From: Alphaproteobacteria bacterium
GTDB lineage: Bacteria > Pseudomonadota > Alphaproteobacteria > Micropepsales > Micropepsaceae
Direction: 5' to 3'
Length of the DNA: 64,000 bases
NCBI GenBank assembly: GCA_019241645.1
Contig: JAFAWQ010000052.1
Span: 1 to 64,000 of the forward strand
In this document: positions 44,490-53,360 of the stretch, one piece after another
Numbering within the stretch: position 1 is the first letter of the stretch
Layout: each line of letters begins with the position of its first letter
Program-made: the position numbers and the translations under genes
Notes under the pieces: model-generated
What the model saw: only the letters and a program-made list of their open reading frames with translations
Database searches by the model: none
Told to the model about the DNA's origin: nothing

Positions 44490-46036
44490 GCGGCGGCCCT
44501 GGTCCGATACGCGTCCCCCAGCGCGGCTTTTCGGATCTTGCCGTTGGCCTCCAGCGGCATTTCGGGGACGATGACGATCTCGGACGGCCGCTTGTATGCC
44601 GTCAGGCGAAAGGCAGCGTGATCGGCAAGCTCTGTGGCGCTTGCGGTTGCGCCATCCACGAGCTGCACCAGCGCCAGAATGTCTTCGGTTCCATCCTGTT
44701 CGCGGCCGATTACCGCCGAGCGCAACACCCCGGGATGGGCGTTTAAAACCGCTTCGATTTCGGCCGGGTACACATTGTAGCCGAAGCGGATAATCATCTC
44801 CTTGGCGCGGCCGACGATGAACAGATGATCGCCCTCGAAACGCGCAAGATCGCCGGTGCGGAACCAACCTTCGTCATCGATCGCCGCCCGCGTTTCCTCG
44901 GCCGCGTTGTAATAACCTTTCATGACGCCCGGACCGCGAACCAACAGTTCGCCGATGTCGCTACCCTTTTTGGTGCCTGCCAGTTTCGTTTCAATTCCAG
45001 GAAGAATGCGGCCGACGGAGCAATCGCCACGGGGCGCATACAGCGCAGTCAGCGCGATGCTCGGGGAGCATTCGGAAATGCCATAGCCGTTGTGCAATGT
45101 CTGCCCGAACGCCGCTTCGACGCTTGCTTTTGTGGCGGCATCGAGCGGCGCTCCGGCCGAGGAGATCAAGCGCAAGGCCGGCGCGGCGATCGGCGCAAGA
45201 GCGTTACGCTTCGCATACTCGACCAGCATGGCATACATCGATGGCATGCCGATCATCACGCTGACGCCATCGTTCGCCAAGCCACCCAGAACGCGCGTGG
45301 GATCGAAGCGCGCATGAAGGTGAACCTCCGCTCCGCTCACCAACGAGCTGAGCAAAACGCCGGTCAGGCCAAGACTGTGCGACATCGGCAGGAGCGCACA
45401 AACCTTGTCTCCGGGCATCAGGCGGCGCGCGTTCGCCGTCGCATTTGCGACGAACAACAGATTCGCGTGGCTGAGCATGATGCCTTTGGGCCGGCCCGTC
45501 GTGCCCGTGGTGTAGATGATGGCGGCGACCTCTTCCCTGGGATCGCTGTCCAGTTCGGGTTCAGGCTGCGCCGTTGTGTTTGGAGATGTGAACGCCATCG
45601 GGCCAAGCCCCGAAAGATCGGAAATTTGCTCCGCGCCGTAGCGCTCCGCATGCGACCTGGTGCGCGCCGAGGCGCCGGTCGTGAAAACAATCAGGCGGCT
45701 GGAGCAATGTTCGCGAATGCCGTCGATCTCGCGCGACGCCAGCCGCGCATTCACGATAACCGGCCAGGCGCCGATGCTGGTGCAGGCAAAGTAGAGTGCG
45801 ACCGCCGCGATCGAGTTCTCGCAGATCAGCATAATACGGTCGCGGGGCCTGACGCCGACGCACGCAAGACGATTAGCAGCTTCCTCGATGGCGCGTTGCA
45901 ATTCCGCATAGGTGCAGCGCTGATCGCCCGCGACCAGCGCGACCTTTGCCGGCGATTTTATCGCTCGCAGGGCCACGATGTCTTCGACGCGATGGGGCAC
46001 GTCTGCTTGGCAGCGATCTATCTGCTGGTGCAGCAT
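44486..46036 (-). CDS. AMP-forming acyl/aryl-CoA ligase or carrier-loading ligase
   Basis: ANL-superfamily adenylating enzyme (516 aa). The phosphate-binding loop YTTGTTGRPKG is at 175-185; the A5-type block GYGISECSPS, the hinge-containing GEGD-like FEGDHLFIVGRAKEMII segment, and the A10 catalytic Lys in LEANGKIRKAALG are all present. It activates a carboxylic acid as an adenylate and passes it to CoA or to a carrier. A separate carrier protein is encoded just upstream, with a 1-nt TGATG junction. The substrate side-chain pocket cannot be read by eye. Confidence 0.9.
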   Translation of the reverse strand: MLHQQIDRCQADVPHRVEDIVALRAIKSPAKVALVAGDQRCTYAELQRAIEEAANRLACVGVRPRDRIMLICENSIAAVALYFACTSIGAWPVIVNARLASREIDGIREHCSSRLIVFTTGASARTRSHAERYGAEQISDLSGLGPMAFTSPNTTAQPEPELDSDPREEVAAIIYTTGTTGRPKGIMLSHANLLFVANATANARRLMPGDKVCALLPMSHSLGLTGVLLSSLVSGAEVHLHARFDPTRVLGGLANDGVSVMIGMPSMYAMLVEYAKRNALAPIAAPALRLISSAGAPLDAATKASVEAAFGQTLHNGYGISECSPSIALTALYAPRGDCSVGRILPGIETKLAGTKKGSDIGELLVRGPGVMKGYYNAAEETRAAIDDEGWFRTGDLARFEGDHLFIVGRAKEMIIRFGYNVYPAEIEAVLNAHPGVLRSAVIGREQDGTEDILALVQLVDGATASATELADHAAFRLTAYKRPSEIVIVPEMPLEANGKIRKAALGDAYRTRAAA

Positions 46037-47217
46037 CAGGCTCTCGCAAACCCGCGAAGGGGTGCGCCGCGCCTGAGCCTCGAGGCCCGTCCCGGGGCGC
46101 TCAATCCCTTCGCCTCACGAATACAGGCATTTATGCGATCGGCCACGCCAGCCGCGTGATCGCTGACGATGGTCAGATGTGAACCCGGACATCGATACAC
46201 GCGAAGGTTCTGAATCCAACGCGACCAGACATGTTTCGGATCGTCGGGAAAATCCGGATCGGGATGCCTGGCCTTCAGGAAAATTGCGCTGCCCGGATAG
46301 TGGCTATGGCGATAGCGGTAGACGGCCTTGTCGCCGGCCATTCGGGTTTGCATGAGCGGCAAGGGAAGATTGGGCCGCGTGTCCGTCAGCCACTGCTGCT
46401 TGCGCTTCTCCACTGCCTTGCGCCGCTCCTGCTCGGATAGATGCGCGCCTTCGCTGGACCGCGCGTTCCGCCGCGCCTTCAGCCTTGCCAGGCTCTCGCG
46501 CGGGCTGCGACGAAAGATCGAGGCCAGACTGCGAAGCTGCTTCCGCAGCCGCACTTTCAGCAGCGACTTCCGCGGCCAGGTGACGGGGTGGGCGTAGGCA
46601 TCGATCAGGAACAACTGGCCAATCTCTTCTCCGGCTTTTCGCGCAAGCCGCGCCACTTCAACCGCGATGAGTCCGCCAAACGAGTAGCCGCAAAGCCAGT
46701 ACGGTCCGCTCGGTTGCCGCTCGCGAATGGCCCGCCAATAAAGTGCGGCCATGTCGTGAACGGAGTCGAGCGGCGGCAAGGTGCCATCCAGACCCTGCGC
46801 CTGAACGGCATAAACATCGCCGCCGGTCTCGATCAGCTTGCCGAGCGCGGCGAACTCCACAACCGTTCCCCCAATGCCGTGAAACATGAACAGCGGCGGC
46901 CCTTCGCCGCCCGCCTTCAGCAACACCAGAGGTGAGAATTCGGAGACTGTAGTTTCGTCCCGCAGCAGCGCGCATTGCTCGGCTACCGTCTGCGCGTCGT
47001 AGATGGCGGTGATCGGAAGCTGCCGTCCTGTGGCGCGCTCGATCTCCAGAAACAAGGTCAGCGCCAATAGGGAGTCGCCGCCGAGATCGAAGAAGTTGCT
47101 GTCCGGCGTAACGTCGTCCGTCTGAAGCACCCGCCGCCAAATCTGAGTCAGCAGAGCGACCGTATCAGGCCGCTCCTTCAACTCAGTGAGCGCAGCGATG
47201 GTCGCAGCCATATTCAT
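46036..47217 (-). CDS. Peptidyl/acyl carrier protein-thioesterase didomain
   Basis: NRPS/PKS-type fragment (393 aa). Residues ~20-85 are a carrier domain, with the phosphopantetheine attachment Ser49 in FFDLGGDSL. Residues ~105-380 are a type I thioesterase: FMFHGIGG near 111, nucleophile Ser179 in GYSFGG, and His in PGSHLTIVSD. There is no adenylation or condensation domain, so loading must be by the ligase next door. The ATG at 47217 overlaps the metA-like stop by 4 nt. An insert of basic residues at about 240-290 is unusual. Confidence 0.88.
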   Translation of the reverse strand: MNMAATIAALTELKERPDTVALLTQIWRRVLQTDDVTPDSNFFDLGGDSLLALTLFLEIERATGRQLPITAIYDAQTVAEQCALLRDETTVSEFSPLVLLKAGGEGPPLFMFHGIGGTVVEFAALGKLIETGGDVYAVQAQGLDGTLPPLDSVHDMAALYWRAIRERQPSGPYWLCGYSFGGLIAVEVARLARKAGEEIGQLFLIDAYAHPVTWPRKSLLKVRLRKQLRSLASIFRRSPRESLARLKARRNARSSEGAHLSEQERRKAVEKRKQQWLTDTRPNLPLPLMQTRMAGDKAVYRYRHSHYPGSAIFLKARHPDPDFPDDPKHVWSRWIQNLRVYRCPGSHLTIVSDHAAGVADRINACIREAKGLSAPGRASRLRRGAPLRGFARA

Positions 47218-48230
47218 GGCGCCTGCAATCCCGCCAAGGGCCGGCGCCGTATCGCCGTGCCGTTGTGCTCGTTCCGCTGTTGTTGGATTTGCCGAAGCCA
47301 TATGCCGAGTGGCTCCGCGATGGCGGATCGCCGGCCAATACGCGGCGGTTCAATTGCCGGGAATGCGCTCATCAAACTTTCGTGGCGCTCACGCATGGCG
47401 CGCTTGCAAAAGCGCTCCAGACGTTCCGCCTGCGCACCCGTGAAATAGTTTGCCGGCATGTCCGGATAGATATCTTTCGAACCTTCCAGATACCGGCGAA
47501 CGTCGCGGCGGTACTCGCGGCCGAGGGTCGCTCCGTCGTATTCCGGATGACCCTGTTGAAACAGAAGCTCGTTGCGCTTGCGCTTGACGAACATGTCTAC
47601 TCCGGCATCCGGCGCATAGGTCAGGACTTCGTAGCCGGCATCCTCCAGCGCCTCGGCGGAAATGTCGTTCCAGCGGGAGTGTGCGATGGGTGTTGGACCC
47701 GTGAGCGACGCCGTGAGCGGATGCTGGGCGACCGGGACATGATCGAACATGCCGAAGCGCTTGCTCGCCAGCGGTTGCCGCTCGATCCCGTCGAAATGCA
47801 GCACGGCGGCATGCGCGGCAAGACAGGAGAACAGCGCAGGCGGCCCCTCCTGCTCGATCCAATCGAACAGTTCGGTCAGTTCGGACCAATAAGGTTCCTG
47901 CCGCAGGTCGGCCTGCAGGGGCTCTGTACCCGTGACGATCAGCGCATGAAGCCGCGTCCGGTAGATGTCGCGCGGCTTACCATAATATTCGCGAACCAGA
48001 TGGAGATTTCCCAGTTCGCCGCGCGGCATGGTGTGCAACGAGAACAGGTGCCAGCGGATGGGCAGCTCCGGCGCCGCTCGCGCCACCCAACGGAAGAACT
48101 GGCGCTCGGTGCTTTCCAGCGCCGCATCCGCCATGTTGTTGACGAGGCCGATATGCAGCACGTCGCGTTCGCGCACATCGGCCCAGCCGCCGCGCGGCCG
48201 GATGAGAAAATCCTGCAATCCCATATCCAT
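47214..48230 (-). CDS. MetA/HTS-family homoserine O-acyltransferase-like protein
   Basis: Acyltransferase (338 aa) of the class I glutamine-amidotransferase fold that includes homoserine O-succinyl/acetyltransferase. The catalytic Cys136 is in LFSCLAAHA, and His228-Pro-Glu230 lies in FQQGHPEYD, as expected for MetA. It ends with an extra ~30-residue tail. With the MetY-like enzyme beside it, it should make an O-acyl-homoserine. Because it sits in an operon with carrier and ligase genes, its acyl group may come from the pathway rather than from succinyl- or acetyl-CoA; that is inference. Confidence 0.88.
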   Translation of the reverse strand: MDMGLQDFLIRPRGGWADVRERDVLHIGLVNNMADAALESTERQFFRWVARAAPELPIRWHLFSLHTMPRGELGNLHLVREYYGKPRDIYRTRLHALIVTGTEPLQADLRQEPYWSELTELFDWIEQEGPPALFSCLAAHAAVLHFDGIERQPLASKRFGMFDHVPVAQHPLTASLTGPTPIAHSRWNDISAEALEDAGYEVLTYAPDAGVDMFVKRKRNELLFQQGHPEYDGATLGREYRRDVRRYLEGSKDIYPDMPANYFTGAQAERLERFCKRAMRERHESLMSAFPAIEPPRIGRRSAIAEPLGIWLRQIQQQRNEHNGTAIRRRPLAGLQAP

Positions 48231-48232
48231 GA

Positions 48233-49573
48233 TTACGCCCTCGCTCCGGCCACGCGCAGATGGCGTTGGCCGATGACCATGGAATGCTGCGGCTTGCTCG
48301 CGCGCAGCGCCTGCTCGAGATCGGCGATGATGTCGTCGATGTGCTCGATGCCGATGCAGAGCCGGATCATCTCCGGCCTCACGCCGACGCGCGCGAGTTC
48401 CTCCGGCGTAAGCTGGCGATGCGTGGTGGAGGCCGGATGGCAGGCGAGCGACTTGGCATCGCCGATGTTCACCAGCCGCTTGAACAGTTTAAGCGAGTCA
48501 TAAAACCGCTTGCCGGCTTCGAAGCCGCCCTTAACGCCGAAGGTGAGGAACGGCCCGGTCTTTCCCTTGAGGTACTTCTGCGCGAGCGCGTGACCCGGCG
48601 TGCCGATTCGGCCGATGGACTCGCACCACGCCACTTGCGGATGATGATCGAGAAACGCCGCGACCTTCGACGTGTTTTCGATGTGCCGTTCGACGCGCAG
48701 CGCCAGCGTCTCGACACCTTGAAGAAGCAGGAACGCGCTCAGGGGCGCAAGCACCGCGCCGGTGTTGCGCTGGCAAACGGTCCGGCAGCGCGCGACATAG
48801 GCACTGCGGCCGTACTGTTCGATGTAAACGACACCGTGGTAGGCCGCTTCGGGCTCGGCCAGCATGGCGAAGCGCCGTGAATGCTTCGCCCACGGAAAAT
48901 TCCCCGCATCCACGATCGCGCCGCCCATCGTTGTGCCGTGGCCGCCGAAAAACTTGGTCAGCGAATGCACGACGACATCGGCGCCGAACTGGATCGGCTT
49001 CAGCAGAATGGGCGTCGCGATGGTGTTGTCGACGATCAACGGCACGCCATTGCGGTGCGCGCAGTCGGCCAGCGCCTCAATGTCGGCAATCTTCCCGCCG
49101 GGATTGCCGATGCTCTCGCAGTAGACGGCACGCGTGTTGTCGTCGATCAGGCGCTCGACATCTTCGGCGCTGTCGCTGGCGGCGAACCGCACCTCGATCC
49201 CCTGCTTGCGCAGCACGTGCTCGAACAGCGTGAAGGTGGCGCCATACAGTTGCGGGGTGGAGACAATGTTGGTTCCAACTTCCGCGATGTTGGCAATGGC
49301 GTAGTGGATCGCCGCCATGCCGGAGCCGACGCAGAGCGCATCCACACCGCCTTCCAGCGCCGCGACCCGCCGCTCCAGAACCGCAGTGGTGGGATTTGAC
49401 AATCGTGTGTAGATATTTCCCGGCACTTCGAGGTCGAAAAGTGCCGCCCCGTGGTCAGCGCTATCGAATTCGTAGGCCACCGTCTGGTAAATCGGCACCG
49501 CGACCGATTTGGTCTCGGGATCGGTTTCGTAGCCGGCGTGGATGGAAAGGGTTTCGTCGCGCATGGCGTTCAA
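48233..49573 (-). CDS. MetY-like O-acetylhomoserine sulfhydrylase
   Basis: PLP enzyme of the Cys/Met-metabolism family (446 aa). The cofactor Lys207 is in SLTKFFGGHG; YTRLSNPTTAVLE near 55-67, SGMAAI near 84 and the C-terminal RLCIGIEHIDDI are diagnostic. It replaces an O-acyl group of homoserine by a sulfur nucleophile. It starts 57 nt from the divergent thiamine-diphosphate gene and is the first of the five-gene operon. A nucleophile other than sulfide is possible. Confidence 0.93.
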   Translation of the reverse strand: MNAMRDETLSIHAGYETDPETKSVAVPIYQTVAYEFDSADHGAALFDLEVPGNIYTRLSNPTTAVLERRVAALEGGVDALCVGSGMAAIHYAIANIAEVGTNIVSTPQLYGATFTLFEHVLRKQGIEVRFAASDSAEDVERLIDDNTRAVYCESIGNPGGKIADIEALADCAHRNGVPLIVDNTIATPILLKPIQFGADVVVHSLTKFFGGHGTTMGGAIVDAGNFPWAKHSRRFAMLAEPEAAYHGVVYIEQYGRSAYVARCRTVCQRNTGAVLAPLSAFLLLQGVETLALRVERHIENTSKVAAFLDHHPQVAWCESIGRIGTPGHALAQKYLKGKTGPFLTFGVKGGFEAGKRFYDSLKLFKRLVNIGDAKSLACHPASTTHRQLTPEELARVGVRPEMIRLCIGIEHIDDIIADLEQALRASKPQHSMVIGQRHLRVAGARA

Positions 49574-49629
49574 ACCGCGCGGTTTCGGCTAGCGTGCGAG
49601 ACGCCGCGTGAAATGAGGAGGGTGGTCGC

Positions 49630-51174
49630 TTGAACGGAGCCGAAAGCCTGATCCAAACGCTGGTCGACGGCGGCGTAGACACCTGCTTCATGAATCCCGG
49701 CACCTCGGAGATTCATTTCGTGGCCGCGCTCGATCGGGTTCCCCAGATGCGGGGCGTGCCGTGCCTGTTCGAAGGCGCAGCCTCGGGCGCCGCGGATGGA
49801 TACGCGCGGATGAGCGGGAAGCCGGCGAGCACGCTGCTTCATCTCGGGCCAGGTCTCTCGAACGCCCTGGCAAATCTGCACAACGCGTGCCGCGCCCGCA
49901 TGCCGTTAATCAATATTGTCGGGGACCACGCGACCTTTCACCGGCATTACGAGACGCCCCTCGCGTCCAATATCGAAGCGATTGCGCGGCCGTACTCCAC
50001 CTGGCTGCGCAGTTCCGCCTCGCCTGAGGCCGTTGGCCAGGATTGTGCGGAGGCGATTGCCAGTGCAATCACCGCGCCTTTCAGCATTTCCACGTTGATC
50101 CTTCCGGCGGATACCGCATGGGGCGAAGGCGGCGTGGTTGGCGAGGTGCCGCAAATGCCGCCGCCATCCTGCCCGGCGGATTCCCAGATCGACCATGCCG
50201 CGAAGCTGCTTCGAAGCGATGCGCGCGTGGCGCTGGTCCTCGGCGCCGTGCTGGCGGTTGGAAATGCATTAACCATCGCAGGAAAGATTGCGGCAACCAC
50301 TGGAGCTGCGCTTCTCGTGCCGTTTGCCTTCACGCGTCTGGAGCGAGGCGCCGGACGACCGTCGGTCAAGCGGATCGCCTACGTCACCGAAGAGGCGATT
50401 GCGCAACTGGCGGAATTCGACGCCGTAATTTTGGCTGGCGCGCCGCCGCCGGTGTCGTTCTTCGCGCATCCGAACAAGCCGAGCGTGCTCACCAAGGAAA
50501 CGACGGAGGTATTTACCCTGTCGACTCCGCAAGAAGATGGCCTCGCAGCATTGACCGCACTTGCTTTGGCGGTGAAGGCGGAGAAAGCGCAGCCGCAGGT
50601 TCCGCCGCTGGCCCGTAGCGCTTTGCCGGCCGGCAGCATCGATTCCGCAGGGCTGGCTGCCGTCATCGGCGCGCTGCTTCCCGAGAACGCCATCGTGGTT
50701 GACGAGTCGATCACGTCCGGCCGCGGCATGCTTGCGGCGACAGCATCGGCGCCGCCGCACGACTGGCTGGTAAACACCGGCGGCTCCATCGGCATCGCTT
50801 TGCCGTTATCGGTCGGCGCTGCGGTCGCTTGTCCTGGAAGACCGGTGTTGTGTCTCGAAGCAGACGGCAGCGGCTTATACACCTTGCAGGCACTGTGGAC
50901 GGCGGCGCGAGAGAACCTTGCCATCACGGCGGTGATCTTTGCCAATCGGTCATATGCAATTCTCAAAGGGGAACTGGGGAGTGCTGCCGCCAATCCCGGA
51001 CCGAGGGCGCTGGAAATGCTGCAGATCGATAGGCCGGAGATCGATTGGGTGTCGCTGGCGAGGGGGTTTGGTGTTTTCGGCACAAAAGTCGAAACGCTGG
51101 AGGAATTTGCCGTTGCCTTGCGCCGGGGCTTCGAAAGCCGTGCGCCGAACCTGATCGAGGTTGTGCTTCCGTGA
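49630..51174 (+). CDS. Thiamine-diphosphate-dependent enzyme, acetolactate-synthase-like
   Basis: ThDP enzyme (514 aa) of the IlvB/MdlC superfamily. Catalytic Glu in CLFEGAASGAADGYARM (near residue 48); the cofactor motif at about 418-445 reads EADGSGLYTLQALW, with Ala for the usual first Gly, then an Asn in FANRSY. The FAD-binding middle domain is short. It is a TTG start, decided by a strong GAGGAGGG site at 49615-49622, 7 nt away. It is divergent from the metY-like gene; it may make a 2-keto or acyloin unit for that operon, but could be independent. Confidence 0.85.
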   Translation: MNGAESLIQTLVDGGVDTCFMNPGTSEIHFVAALDRVPQMRGVPCLFEGAASGAADGYARMSGKPASTLLHLGPGLSNALANLHNACRARMPLINIVGDHATFHRHYETPLASNIEAIARPYSTWLRSSASPEAVGQDCAEAIASAITAPFSISTLILPADTAWGEGGVVGEVPQMPPPSCPADSQIDHAAKLLRSDARVALVLGAVLAVGNALTIAGKIAATTGAALLVPFAFTRLERGAGRPSVKRIAYVTEEAIAQLAEFDAVILAGAPPPVSFFAHPNKPSVLTKETTEVFTLSTPQEDGLAALTALALAVKAEKAQPQVPPLARSALPAGSIDSAGLAAVIGALLPENAIVVDESITSGRGMLAATASAPPHDWLVNTGGSIGIALPLSVGAAVACPGRPVLCLEADGSGLYTLQALWTAARENLAITAVIFANRSYAILKGELGSAAANPGPRALEMLQIDRPEIDWVSLARGFGVFGTKVETLEEFAVALRRGFESRAPNLIEVVLP

Positions 51175-51186
51175 GGAAAAGTGTAA

Positions 51187-51201
51187 GAACATAAAGTGAA
51201 C
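51187..51201 (+). promoter_or_regulatory. LexA (SOS) box upstream of imuA
   Basis: GAACATAAAGTGAAC is GAAC-N7-GAAC, the alphaproteobacterial LexA operator. It lies 17 nt before the imuA ATG, where a repressor would block the promoter. The imuA-imuB-dnaE2 cassette is a known member of this regulon. Confidence 0.85.
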
Positions 51202-51217
51202 ATTATGTCTGTCCGTA

Positions 51218-51907
51218 ATGGCTATTGTATTCAATCCCTTACTTCAAGGCGGCCTCCGCTCCGGCGCGGTGCATGAGGTTTTCTCTGACAGTGCTGGAGA
51301 CGAAGCGGCGGCTGCCGGCTTCGCCCTCGCGCTGGCGATCCGCGCATTGATCAAAGGCCAGTGGCTCTTATGGGTGCAGCAGGATTTCTCCGCCTTGGAA
51401 GCCGGTGAAACCCATGCGCAGGGGTTGTGCGAACTCGGCGGCGATCCTGATCGCGTTTTGATGCTCCGCGCGCCGGACGCGAAGAGCGTGTTGCGCGCCG
51501 CGAGCGAAGGTCTTCACTGCAAAGGCATCGGCGTCGTTCTCATCGAGCCGTGGGGCGAAGCAAGGATGTTCGATCTGCTCGCGAGCCGCCGGCTCACTTT
51601 GGCGGCACAGCAACACGGCGCCACGGCAATCGTGTTGCGGCTCGGCGCAAGGCCGCAGCCAAGCGCGGCGGAAACGCGCTGGATCGTCAAATCGGCGGAG
51701 TCACCCGACGAAGAAGATTGGGGGCGTCCGCGCTTCACGGCCGCGCTCGTGCGCAATCGTCACGGGCCGTGCGGCGAATGGGTGATGGAATGGGACTGCA
51801 ACAATGGAATCTTTTGCGAGCCACCGGCGCATTATCGCGCTGTGGCTGCCGAGGCTTTCCACCGATCGCCTGAGGCGGCGATGGAAGGCTTGCGGCAGGC
51901 CGGATAA
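51218..51907 (+). CDS. imuA: SOS mutagenesis accessory protein ImuA
   Basis: RecA/SulA-like helper (229 aa) of the DnaE2-ImuB translesion system. AVHEVFSDSAGDEAAAAGFA near the start and the WVQQDFSALEAGETHAQGL block are typical. Its C-terminal part overlaps the start of imuB by 104 bp, as often in this cassette. A GAAC-N7-GAAC box lies just upstream. Confidence 0.9.
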   Translation: MAIVFNPLLQGGLRSGAVHEVFSDSAGDEAAAAGFALALAIRALIKGQWLLWVQQDFSALEAGETHAQGLCELGGDPDRVLMLRAPDAKSVLRAASEGLHCKGIGVVLIEPWGEARMFDLLASRRLTLAAQQHGATAIVLRLGARPQPSAAETRWIVKSAESPDEEDWGRPRFTAALVRNRHGPCGEWVMEWDCNNGIFCEPPAHYRAVAAEAFHRSPEAAMEGLRQAG

Positions 51908-53360
51908 GCGGCCGCTCGCGGTCGCGGCGAAAACACAGAACGCGCTGCGCCTTGCGGCGGTGGATGCGCGCGCCGCACGCTTGGGCCTTTATCCCGGTCA
52001 GGCGCTTGCCGACGCGCGCGCAATGATTCCGGATCTCGCGGTGATCCGTGACAATCCCGCGGCCGATAAGAAGCTGCTCGAAGATCTGGCGGATTGGTGC
52101 GAGCGCTATACGCCTCTGGTGGCACTCGATCCGCCGAACGGATTGTTTCTCGATATCGGCGGCACGACGCATTTGTTCGGCGGCGAAGCGGCGATGCTGC
52201 AAAAAATCGGCGCTGTTTTTCGAAGCCAGGGATTTTCTGCGCGGTTGGCGTTGGCCGGCACTCCGCACGCGGCACGCGCGCTCAGCCGATATGCGCCGGA
52301 TACCTGCGTAGAGCCCGGTCGCGAACACGAAGCCGTCGCGCTACTTCCCACCGAAGCGCTGGGTACGGAAGCGGAGATCATCCATGCTCTCAAGCGGGCA
52401 GGCCTGAAAACCATCGGCCAGGTTGCGGCCCGCGCGCGGCACGAGCTGGTGGCGCGCTTCGGCAAGCACTTCATCGCGGTTCTGGATGCCACAATCGGCC
52501 GCATTCAAACACCGATCACGCCGCGACTGCCCCTGCCCGACCTGATGGCCGAGCAGACTTTCGCCGAGCCCGTGATGTCGGAAGAGTTTATCGCGTCCAC
52601 CCTGCACTCGCTCGGCGAAAGTCTTGCGCGGGTGCTGGAAACCCGCGGCGAAGGCGCGCGCGCGTTCGAGGCGAGCTTCTTCCGCGCCGACGGACAGATG
52701 CGGCGCATCGCCATCGAAACCGGCCAACCTCTGCGCAATCCGCAAACCATCACGCGCCTGTTTCGCGAAAAGCTCGATGCCCTGATCGATCCGCTCAACC
52801 CAGGATTTGGGTTCGACCTCATCCGGCTCTCCGCCACCTTGTCGCAGAAGCTGGAGGTTGTTCACAGCAGCTTCGATACCGGGAAAAGCGATCCGGACAT
52901 CGTTCTGCTGGTCGACAAACTGGCCGCGCGGTTCGGGCCCAATCGCGTGCTGCGCTTCCAGCCGCAGGACACGCACATCCCGGAAGCGGCCTGCATCGCC
53001 GCGCCGGCGCAATACGCGGAAAAATCCAAGCACGGTTGGCGGACAGTGCGCACTTCTGACGAAGCGCCGCGCCGTCCGCTGCGCCTGTTTGCCAAGCCGG
53101 AGCCGGTGGAAGTGTGGCCCCTTGCGCTGGAAAGTCTACCGCGTCGCTTTCGCTGGCGGCGTGCATTTCACATCGTGAAGCGGGTTGAAGGGCCCGAGCG
53201 CATCGCCATGGAATGGTGGCGGCAGCAGGAGCGGCAACCGACACGCGATTACTTCCGCATCGAAGACGAGAATGGCCGCCGCTTCTGGCTTTATCGCGAC
53301 GGCTTGCCGGGACGCGAAACGGTGCATCCCTGCTGGTATGTCCACGGGCTGTTCGCATGA
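51804..53360 (+). CDS. imuB: Y-family polymerase-like protein ImuB
   Basis: Catalytically inactive Y-family relative (518 aa) that recruits DnaE2 to the beta clamp. The N-terminal IIALWLPRLSTDRL segment lacks the acidic metal ligands found in active Pol IV/V. The palm and fingers region (YTPLVALDPPNGLFLDIGGTTHLFGG) and little-finger domain are present, and a C-terminal region of about 170 residues carries the partner-binding part. Its stop overlaps dnaE2 by 4 nt (ATGA). Confidence 0.93.
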   Translation: MESFASHRRIIALWLPRLSTDRLRRRWKACGRPDKRPLAVAAKTQNALRLAAVDARAARLGLYPGQALADARAMIPDLAVIRDNPAADKKLLEDLADWCERYTPLVALDPPNGLFLDIGGTTHLFGGEAAMLQKIGAVFRSQGFSARLALAGTPHAARALSRYAPDTCVEPGREHEAVALLPTEALGTEAEIIHALKRAGLKTIGQVAARARHELVARFGKHFIAVLDATIGRIQTPITPRLPLPDLMAEQTFAEPVMSEEFIASTLHSLGESLARVLETRGEGARAFEASFFRADGQMRRIAIETGQPLRNPQTITRLFREKLDALIDPLNPGFGFDLIRLSATLSQKLEVVHSSFDTGKSDPDIVLLVDKLAARFGPNRVLRFQPQDTHIPEAACIAAPAQYAEKSKHGWRTVRTSDEAPRRPLRLFAKPEPVEVWPLALESLPRRFRWRRAFHIVKRVEGPERIAMEWWRQQERQPTRDYFRIEDENGRRFWLYRDGLPGRETVHPCWYVHGLFA

